Assembly: GCA_964578975.1 (NCBI GenBank)
Contig: CAZOFA010000038.1
Span: 1-20,973, forward strand
Source of the DNA: CAYRUP01 sp964578975
Lineage (GTDB): Bacteria > Pseudomonadota > Gammaproteobacteria > DSM-16500
Direction: 5' to 3'
Length of the DNA stretch: 20,973 nucleotides
Shown: in pieces, positions 14,636-20,973 of the stretch
Layout of the letters: each line of letters opens with the position of its first letter
Position numbering within the stretch: position 1 is the first letter of the stretch
The notes under the pieces: model-generated
What the model was told of the DNA's origin: nothing
The model's input: the letters and a program-made list of their open reading frames with translations, nothing else
Databases searched by the model: none
Translations under genes and position numbers: made by a program

Positions 14636-17600
14636 TTAAGCGGCTTTATGCATTGGCGTTACTACAGCTTTTGGTTCTTTTTTCAGTACTAAATACTTCG
14701 GCACATTTTCATAAAATTGTTGTGTCGCACCACTTCTCGACATACGGTCCGCGGTTGCGGCTTTATCAGCAATCTTGCATACTTTATTAAGACACGCATA
14801 AAGCTCTGCTTCTTGAGGGGAGTTGCTCAGTGCATCCATTTCTTGAACCATGTTTTTTACTTGTTCCGGCACCTTCGTATTTTCTAATAAAACAAGTTTC
14901 TTATTGTCATCCAATTTTCCCCACCCATATCGCACGATATAGTCTTTTATTTTATCCAGACTCGCCTGGGCGTCGAAACCTAGCGCTTGTAAAGTATTCT
15001 CATATGATTTTTTGGATTGCTCTGATCGGAAAAAACTATAACGATTATTCTGCGCGTGAATGACAATGGCTGCCGATTTATAAGAGGCTTCCACAAATGT
15101 TTGCCCACGTTTTTCTGCTTTTAAAAACTCATCTAATATTAATTTTTCGGTTTTTGTGGTTTTAATATGGGTCGTAATTTTTTTATTTTGCGCATTTACA
15201 ATAAATGTAGTGTTCTCACCTTTTCCCGCACCAAAATGGACTTGTCGATCAGAACGCTTAAGAATATCTGATTTGAGATTCGTCACCCCCGCTCTCGCCG
15301 CTTCTTCTTTCGCGTTGGTGGCGAACATATTTGCGATGTGAGGCGTACTCGCATACGGTAACGTATGACCTCGCTTTGCAGTGATGGCTAAAGCTGCTTT
15401 AGCAATCTGCGTATTCGCACATTTAATCGGTTTTTTTGCGGGCTGTTTGAAATCATCAGAGTGTAATTTTATTACTTCTGGTAATTCGCCCTCATTTTGC
15501 TTACTTTTGAGTGTATAATACTTATTTTTTATTCGGTAACAAACATCAACGACATTCCCCTGATCATCTTCAATTTTGTAAAGATACAAATTTTTTGAAT
15601 CAGATTTTTTATATTTTTTTCGCTCTGTCGATTGCATCAAAAAGACGTCGCACTGCTTAGATTTTTCCGGCGTATATTTTCCTAAAGTTTTGGAAAATAT
15701 TTTTGTGGACTTCATTTGTTGTTGCGTCACTGGATCAAGTTGATTTACAAAATAGCTATGCACATCTGAGACTTTCAACATCCCAACATGATAACTCATC
15801 GCGCGCGTATGATGTCCCTGTTCTAACGAAGACACGATACCTACATTTAATATGTCCCAGTTATCCATGGCTGAAGGATTTTCTTGAATCGTTTTCACGG
15901 CCGCCGCAAAAATCGCGGTGCGATCACGCGCACTTTTGCATCCCACTAAATTGACGCCTTGATCACCTTGCGCTAAAAATTCAAACGCTGCGCGCATAAT
16001 ATTGCGCTGATAGTCTTTTAATTCTTTATAGGGCGATTCTTTATTCATCAACGCTCGCAAATGCACCGCTGCATTGATACGCAAGATTATTTCATTTTTT
16101 GTTTGCTCACTTACATCATTTGGTATGGCTTGTCGGATCTGATTTAATTTATAAGCAAGACTCGTTACCTGAGGACAACGACCCTCTGCACCCGTTATAT
16201 AGTTGATTAAATCAAGCTCTGCGTTCTTTGATATTTTCCACAGTAAATCAGCCACCGCGTTTAGTTTTTCTTCTCGCGCAGCATTATCAACACCTGGTTC
16301 ATAAAATCTTTTATAAGCTTTAACCGAAGGTGAAATCGCCATTTTATTGATCGGCGAATTGGTTTGACAAAAAACTAAATCAACGTTGTATTCGACGACT
16401 TGCGCACGAAGATGTGCTTGCACGTCGGGATCTTGCATCGCCTCTTTTGCCATTTGCACAAACATCGCATTATTATCTTTATGATCCAAAATGCGTCCAT
16501 GGTATAGAGCCAGTTTTTTACTCGCTTCGAGCACATGCGGAGATAACAGTGATTCATAATTCACAAAAAATTTGAATGGTTTCACCATTAAGCTTCCATA
16601 ATTTTGCCTGTATTGTTCTACCGCTGTTTTAATGTGTTGACTGATCACTTCTTTAAGAATTTTTTTTGCTAATTCTTCTTCTGTTTTAATATCACCGATA
16701 TCGAAAGCGGTGGGAGTGCCAATGCGGATAAATCGAGTAGTGGTGAGAACTGAAAGTGCGGAACCTTCTACAATGTCTGTCACCACGTTGCCTTTTGTTT
16801 CACCCAATATTCCAGTGGTGACTTCAACCTGTTGGACGTTGCCTGGTAAGGGTAACCATCTCGCTGATGGGGGAGCCGCGACACCTTTTTCCATCAACGT
16901 ACGTTGTTCTTCTTTAAAAAAATTATCCAGCCAAGTTCCATCACCTAAGGTATGACCAAGAGACGATGAATGACGTAACAGCGCATTATAAAAGACTGGG
17001 TTACTCGATTTTTTAAAGGGTTGCGGCAAGCCAACTCGATTGGCCTCCTCGAAGGCACTCGGTTGCAGCATCGCGTGTGCGTCTATATTAAGTTTTTTTG
17101 CATCAATAAAATGAAAAGTGTCTTTTGAGCTTCTATAAAAAAGTCGTCCATCGCGATGTTGGTAGAGATATAAGCCATTTTTATCGGATTTTGTAGGTTG
17201 TTCTCCCTCTTTTAATTCGGGCATGATAAACATTCGACACCCAACACCCGCTTTTTTCTTTGCGTTTGCAAACCACACTGCATCTGGATCACTGAGCGAA
17301 CCAGTGCCTTGATAAAATGCATGACTGATTGGCCTACGACGTGATATTTCTCGAGTGACGTGCTCACCACTTCTGGAAATCGTACAAATGTCAGGATGAT
17401 CTTCTAACAAAATTCCTAAATCGCGCGCCATCGTGACTTGTTTGCGTGCGGCATCCAGTGTGATACCAAGTTCTTCGCGCAAACTGACGGCAATTTCTTC
17501 CGCTAATTCGTGTGTTCTTGAGGCTGGCATGTCTTCGTCATAAATTTCAGGATATTTACCCGTCAATTCCTGCACACGACCTCTTAATGCATCGGAAGAA

Positions 17601-17815
17601 GAATATTTGGCGATAATCAACAAACCTTTTAGATAGCGTAATGCTTGAATTTGATTTTCTTTGGGATGAACCGGAGGCATGCGTTCAGCAACTAACATCG
17701 TGCCTGTTTTTTCGTCCGCGACCACAAGATAACCTTCCTTGCGGAAATGCTGGATATGTTCTGTGAGAGAACTTAACTCTGCATCTATTTCTGTCTGTCT
17801 TGCTGAACTGCCCAT
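14636..17815 (-). CDS. Putative phosphoinositide-phosphatase-like protein with CX5R motif and two LYLY modules
   Basis: This 1059-aa protein carries LVGCKSARDRT with Cys626 and Arg632, a complete CX5R loop. C-K-S-(A/G)-(R/K)-D-R-T is the signature of the SopB/IpgD, INPP4 and Legionella SidF/SidP inositol-lipid phosphatases, so removal of a phosphate from phosphoinositides through a cysteinyl intermediate is likely. A CQTNSPINKM block near 479-488, 140 residues before the Cys, resembles the TN.P(I/V)N segment of that group. LYLY modules lie at about 193-287 and 722-817, on either side of the catalytic region, and match the module in the two kinases. No signal peptide or clear membrane segment is seen. 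I chose ATG 17815 because GAGG is 5 bases upstream; a TTG at 17842 would add nine residues. The protein probably acts on host membranes, but no translocation evidence exists beyond domain content. Confidence 0.8.
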   Translation of the reverse strand: MGSSARQTEIDAELSSLTEHIQHFRKEGYLVVADEKTGTMLVAERMPPVHPKENQIQALRYLKGLLIIAKYSSSDALRGRVQELTGKYPEIYDEDMPASRTHELAEEIAVSLREELGITLDAARKQVTMARDLGILLEDHPDICTISRSGEHVTREISRRRPISHAFYQGTGSLSDPDAVWFANAKKKAGVGCRMFIMPELKEGEQPTKSDKNGLYLYQHRDGRLFYRSSKDTFHFIDAKKLNIDAHAMLQPSAFEEANRVGLPQPFKKSSNPVFYNALLRHSSSLGHTLGDGTWLDNFFKEEQRTLMEKGVAAPPSARWLPLPGNVQQVEVTTGILGETKGNVVTDIVEGSALSVLTTTRFIRIGTPTAFDIGDIKTEEELAKKILKEVISQHIKTAVEQYRQNYGSLMVKPFKFFVNYESLLSPHVLEASKKLALYHGRILDHKDNNAMFVQMAKEAMQDPDVQAHLRAQVVEYNVDLVFCQTNSPINKMAISPSVKAYKRFYEPGVDNAAREEKLNAVADLLWKISKNAELDLINYITGAEGRCPQVTSLAYKLNQIRQAIPNDVSEQTKNEIILRINAAVHLRALMNKESPYKELKDYQRNIMRAAFEFLAQGDQGVNLVGCKSARDRTAIFAAAVKTIQENPSAMDNWDILNVGIVSSLEQGHHTRAMSYHVGMLKVSDVHSYFVNQLDPVTQQQMKSTKIFSKTLGKYTPEKSKQCDVFLMQSTERKKYKKSDSKNLYLYKIEDDQGNVVDVCYRIKNKYYTLKSKQNEGELPEVIKLHSDDFKQPAKKPIKCANTQIAKAALAITAKRGHTLPYASTPHIANMFATNAKEEAARAGVTNLKSDILKRSDRQVHFGAGKGENTTFIVNAQNKKITTHIKTTKTEKLILDEFLKAEKRGQTFVEASYKSAAIVIHAQNNRYSFFRSEQSKKSYENTLQALGFDAQASLDKIKDYIVRYGWGKLDDNKKLVLLENTKVPEQVKNMVQEMDALSNSPQEAELYACLNKVCKIADKAATADRMSRSGATQQFYENVPKYLVLKKEPKAVVTPMHKAA
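15917..15940 (-). other. CX5R catalytic motif of the phosphatase-like protein
   Basis: These codons encode CKSARDRT (residues 626-633). Cys is the expected nucleophile, Arg632 the phosphate-binding residue, and Lys627 and Arg630 the basic residues that favour inositol phosphates in this class. Confidence 0.8.
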
Positions 17816-17950
17816 AACCACCTCGAAAATGGTTACATACAATAGTTATTATAGCCTTTTATAGGAAAGAAATGGGCTAAAAATGCACATGCGAGTATGG
17901 GCTAAATATGTAATTTATTGATATATTTGATTATTTTATCATGCACCCTA

Positions 17951-18225
17951 CCCCGTCATTGCGAGCCGTTCTTCACTCGTCATTGCGACCCGTTCACTCG
18001 TCATTGCGAGCGCAGCGAAGCAATCCAGTGGTTATTTGTTTGGCCACAAACCGGGGTTTGTTTGGGTGGCGGGCGATGGCGAGGGGGGGNNNNNNNNNNC
18101 CAGGTTTTCTTATTGACACAAAAACCTGGATTGCTTCGCTACGCTCGCAATGACGAGGTGAGCGCTCGCAATGACGAGTGAACGGGTCGCAATGACAAGG
18201 TGAGCGCTCTCAATGACGAAGTGGG
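17951..18225. repeat. Large inverted repeat array with 21-base units (REP/MITE-like)
   Basis: The core arms 18001-18028 and 18126-18153 are reverse complements except for one mismatch (TCATTGCGAGCGCAGCG versus CGCTACGCTCGCAATGA). Outside them short copies continue: GTCATT begins at 17955, 17979 and 18000 on the left, and AATGAC begins at 18149, 18170, 18191 and 18212 on the right, an exact 21-base period on that side. Inside, CCAGGTTTT (18100-18108) pairs with AAAACCTGG (18121-18129). No transposase is visible. The element ends 17 bases before the glmM stop codon. Confidence 0.85.
18090..18099. other. Assembly gap (10 Ns)
   Basis: Ten Ns lie between the two arms of the inverted repeat array, after a run of Gs. 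The amount of missing sequence is unknown; it could hide the middle of the element or an insertion. Confidence 0.98.
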
Positions 18226-18242
18226 TTGCGTGAACGATTACT

Positions 18243-19622
18243 TTAAATACGTGTAAATTCTTGTTTGACGACTAATGCGATTTGATTAGCCAGTTGACGC
18301 ACTTGATTTTCATCTACACCTTCCGCCATCACTCGAATCAATGGCTCAGTGCCAGAACGTCTTAATAAAATTCTGCCGTTTTTTCCTAAAACATTCTCGG
18401 CATCTTGAACAGCTGATAAAACACGCGCATTTTCAATGGGATTCGTTTCAAGTCTCGTGACTTCAACATTCACTAACACTTGCGGATAACGCTGAATTTG
18501 ATTTCTTAATTCACTCAACGAAACTTTTTTATGGCGCAACGTCGATAACACTTGTAACGCAGTAATAATGCCATCACCTGTCGTAATTGCATCAGAACAA
18601 ATGATATGACCAGAGGGCTCGCCACCTAAATGCCAGTTTCGTTTTAATAATTCATTGATGATATGTCGATCGCCCACCGGCACGCGCACAAAATCAATAT
18701 TTAAGTCACGCAGCGCTAATTCTAATCCGAGATTAGACATGACCGTGCCAACCACACCGCCTTTCAACAGACCTAATTCATGTCGATGTTTCACAATGAT
18801 GTATAGCAACTCATCGCCATCCAGCAGATTTCCTTGATGATCCACCATCATGATCCGATCTGCATCGCCATCGAGTGCAAGACCAATGTCGGCTTTTTCG
18901 CGCAAGACGTGTTGCTTCAATCGTTCAACATTGGTTGCGCCGCAGTCTAAATTAATGTTGAGACCATTCGGCTCAATTCCCACTTGCACCACTTCCGCAC
19001 CCAACTCAAGAAATACATTTGGCGCAATGTGATAAGCAGCACCATTTGCGCAATCCACCACGATTTTTAATCCGTGCAACGTAATATCTGATGCAACCGT
19101 ACTTTTACAAAATTCAATATAACGTCCTGGCGCATCGACAATACGAATGGCTTTGCCTAAGCGCAGAGAATCAACCATCGTCAACGGTTGTTCAATTTGT
19201 TCTTCAATCGCAAGTTCTAATTCATCCGGTAATTTGGTGCCCTGAGAGGAAAAAAATTTAATTCCGTTATCGTAGTAAGGATTATGTGATGCACTAATCA
19301 CAATACCCGCTTGTGCACGCAAGGTGCGCGTGAGATAAGCAATGGCCGGTGTCGGCATCGGACCTAATAAATGAATATCCACTCCTGCCGCCGCAAGACC
19401 GGCTTCAAGTGCCGATTCAAACATATAGCCGGATATGCGCGTATCTTTCCCGATTAATACTTTACCCGACCCTTGACGCGCTAATACTTTTCCAACCGCC
19501 CAACCCAGTTTTAACACAAAATCAGGCGTGATCGGCCACACACCGACGCGTCCACGAATACCGTCGGTTCCAAAATATTTTCGCTTCTTGGAAGAAAATG
19601 TTTTTTGCGAATTACTTATCAT
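18243..19622 (-). CDS. glmM: Phosphoglucosamine mutase
   Basis: GlmM converts glucosamine-6-phosphate to glucosamine-1-phosphate for UDP-GlcNAc, and so for peptidoglycan and lipopolysaccharide. RKYFGTDGIRGRVG opens the domain. The active serine loop ISASHNPYYDNG carries the phosphorylated Ser112 (equivalent to Ser102 in E. coli). DGDADR binds Mg2+, GEPSGH is the sugar-binding loop (E. coli has AENSGH), and RRSGTEPLIRVM contacts the substrate phosphate. I chose ATG 19622 (459 aa), which overlaps the end of ftsH by 11 bases; it gives about ten residues more than E. coli before KYFGTDG, and no internal start is available. An ATG at 19646 is a second option. The ribosome site is weak, so coupling to ftsH translation is likely. 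Confidence 0.97.
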   Translation of the reverse strand: MISNSQKTFSSKKRKYFGTDGIRGRVGVWPITPDFVLKLGWAVGKVLARQGSGKVLIGKDTRISGYMFESALEAGLAAAGVDIHLLGPMPTPAIAYLTRTLRAQAGIVISASHNPYYDNGIKFFSSQGTKLPDELELAIEEQIEQPLTMVDSLRLGKAIRIVDAPGRYIEFCKSTVASDITLHGLKIVVDCANGAAYHIAPNVFLELGAEVVQVGIEPNGLNINLDCGATNVERLKQHVLREKADIGLALDGDADRIMMVDHQGNLLDGDELLYIIVKHRHELGLLKGGVVGTVMSNLGLELALRDLNIDFVRVPVGDRHIINELLKRNWHLGGEPSGHIICSDAITTGDGIITALQVLSTLRHKKVSLSELRNQIQRYPQVLVNVEVTRLETNPIENARVLSAVQDAENVLGKNGRILLRRSGTEPLIRVMAEGVDENQVRQLANQIALVVKQEFTRI

Positions 19623-20973
19623 GCGCTGACTGCAGACCTTCATCGTTGTTCGGTTTAACACTCGCATCTTCGCTCTGTGGCGGTTTGTGCGGTGCGGTGG
19701 GAGCAACTACACCATCTTTATCGTTAGGATTACTCCACTCGGATGATGTTTCACGTACGGGTTTGCCCGACATAATATCGTGAATTTGATCTTGTCCGAT
19801 CGTTTCAAATTTGATGAGTGCTTGCGCCATCAGATGCAACGTTTCTAAATTTTCTCGTAAAATTTGTTCTGCACGTTTATAGTTTCGATCAATGATTTCA
19901 TGCACTTCTTGATCGATAATACCTGATGTGGTTTCAGAAATTTCTTTATGACGCGCCACCGAATGTCCTAAGAAAACTTCTTTTTCATCATCACCAAATG
20001 TCAACGGTCCTAATTTATCGGATAGACCCCACTTGGTCACCATGCTACGCGCTAATTCAGTTGCTTTTTGAATATCATTTGATGCACCGGTCGTCACTTT
20101 ATTGGGACCAAAAATAATGAGTTCAGCAATACGTCCACCAAACAAACTTGAAATCTTACTTTCCAAATGTTCTTTGCTGTAACTGTAACGATCGCCTTCC
20201 GGTAAAAACATCGTGACACCTAATGCACGTCCACGCGGAATGATTGTCACTTTGTGCACGGGATCGTGTTCCGGCACCAAGAGACCCACAATCGCATGAC
20301 CTGCTTCATGATACGCAGTTAATTTCTTTTCCGACTCAGTCATCACCATCGAGCGGCGTTCTGCACCCATAATCACTTTGTCTTTGGCTTTTTCAAATTC
20401 TTCCATGCCCACGGATCGTTTATTCGCACGTGCAGCAAACAATGCGGCTTCATTAACAATATTTGCTAAATCGGCACCCGAAAATCCCGGCGTGCCGCGC
20501 GCAATGACGGCCGGTTCAACATCGTCATTTAACGGAACTTTACGCATATGCACTTTAATAATTTGTTCGCGACCACGCACATCCGGCAATCCAACCACCA
20601 CTTGACGATCAAATCGACCGGGACGCAATAATGCATTGTCTAACACATCAGGACGGTTGGTCGCCGCAATCACAATCACGCCTTCATTGCCTTGAAATCC
20701 ATCCATTTCCACTAATAATTGATTCAGTGTTTGCTCACGTTCATCGTGTCCACCACCGAGACCTGCACCACGATGACGCCCCACCGCATCAATTTCATCG
20801 ATGAAAATAATGCAAGGCGCTTGTTTTTTGGCTTGCTCAAACATATCGCGTACGCGAGAAGCGCCAACACCCACAAACATTTCAACAAAATCTGAACCCG
20901 AAATGGTGAAAAAAGGCACTTTGGCTTCGCCTGCAACAGCTCGCGCTAATAAAGTTTTACCGGTTCCTGGAGG
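19612..20973 (-). CDS. ftsH: ATP-dependent zinc metalloprotease FtsH (N-terminus beyond the window)
   Basis: FtsH is the membrane-anchored AAA+ protease that degrades misfolded membrane proteins and regulators such as LpxC and sigma-32. The visible 453 residues start inside Walker A (PPGTGKT at 20973-20953) and include the pore loop FVEMFVGVGAS, Walker B IIFIDEIDAVG, the second region of homology with RPGRFDRQ, and the zinc site HEAGH with its downstream acidic ligand region. The N-terminal membrane segments lie outside the window. The C-terminus has a hydrophilic tail of about 50 residues (SEWSNPNDKDG onward) rich in Pro, Asp and Asn. glmM overlaps its end by 11 bases; the folP gene found between them in E. 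coli is not here. Confidence 0.97.
   Translation of the reverse strand, partial: PPGTGKTLLARAVAGEAKVPFFTISGSDFVEMFVGVGASRVRDMFEQAKKQAPCIIFIDEIDAVGRHRGAGLGGGHDEREQTLNQLLVEMDGFQGNEGVIVIAATNRPDVLDNALLRPGRFDRQVVVGLPDVRGREQIIKVHMRKVPLNDDVEPAVIARGTPGFSGADLANIVNEAALFAARANKRSVGMEEFEKAKDKVIMGAERRSMVMTESEKKLTAYHEAGHAIVGLLVPEHDPVHKVTIIPRGRALGVTMFLPEGDRYSYSKEHLESKISSLFGGRIAELIIFGPNKVTTGASNDIQKATELARSMVTKWGLSDKLGPLTFGDDEKEVFLGHSVARHKEISETTSGIIDQEVHEIIDRNYKRAEQILRENLETLHLMAQALIKFETIGQDQIHDIMSGKPVRETSSEWSNPNDKDGVVAPTAPHKPPQSEDASVKPNNDEGLQSAHDK

Larger units (their letters stand above)
17816..18242. other. 427-base gene-free region between the phosphatase-like gene and glmM
   Basis: This stretch holds the upstream region of the minus-strand 1059-aa gene (17816-17940, AT-rich; TATAAT reads on the minus strand around 17850) and then a large inverted repeat array with an assembly gap. 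Apparent open frames here run through the repeat and across Ns, so I do not regard them as genes. Confidence 0.8.

Noticed and set aside
17816..17842. TTG start at 17842 for the phosphatase-like protein
   Set aside because: ATG 17815 has GAGG at a good distance, while the TTG has no ribosome site.
17918..18181. Open frames of 70-87 codons on the plus strand in the repeat region
   Set aside because: They are made of repeat units and run through the assembly gap as unknown residues, with no sign of protein constraint.
17951..18225. CRISPR array
   Set aside because: The units are 21 bases apart with no unique spacers of 30 or so bases, face both ways about a centre, and have no cas genes nearby.

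Overview
The window reads as chromosome of a gammaproteobacterium. The rplM-rpsI / sspA-sspB neighbourhood, the SspA, SspB, GlmM and FtsH sequences and the HU-family protein are all gammaproteobacterial in character. Eukaryote-like genes sit among these housekeeping genes: two large Ser/Thr protein kinases, a protein with a CX5R phosphoinositide-phosphatase-type signature, and a secreted acid-sphingomyelinase-like phosphoesterase. This mix is typical of host-associated Legionellales (Legionella/Coxiella/Berkiella-type bacteria). The lineage and the effector role are inferences; no secretion-system gene is in the window.

Layout. 1-107: end of a long palindromic repeat. 108-2150 (-): unrecognised 680-aa protein with a hydrophobic C-terminal module. 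2365-5664 and 5755-9018 (+): tandem paralogous kinases of 1099 and 1087 aa with the same type of hydrophobic C-terminal module. 9043-9124: paired GTCATTCCCGC repeats between convergent genes. 9128-10093 (-): glycerophosphodiester phosphodiesterase. 10129-10548 (-) sspB and 10741-11394 (-) sspA, separated by a repeat containing an assembly gap. 11465-11538 (-): tRNA-Gln(CUG). 11583-12453 (-): rpsI and rplM. 12558-13919 (-): sphingomyelinase-like phosphoesterase. 14156-14563 (+): HU-like protein with a basic tail, followed by a clear terminator. 14636-17815 (-): 1059-aa phosphatase-like protein. 17816-18242: gene-free, with a large inverted repeat array and a second gap. 18243-19622 (-): glmM. 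19612 to the window end (-): ftsH, N-terminus missing.

The most interesting signal is a module of about 85-95 residues, marked by h-h-M, then LYLY(K/Q), a Phe/Tyr-rich strand and F-x-QP. It occurs once in each kinase and twice in the phosphatase-like protein, on either side of its catalytic region. A second module, starting (F)hGhP(R/K) and followed by paired hydrophobic segments, joins the 680-aa protein to both kinases. Together they suggest a family of modular proteins combining kinase, lipid-phosphatase-like and membrane-inserting parts, probably acting in a eukaryotic host. The remaining genes serve translation, stress proteolysis, peptidoglycan precursor synthesis and chromosome structure.

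Both runs of 10 Ns lie in the palindromic repeat family, so true lengths there are unknown.
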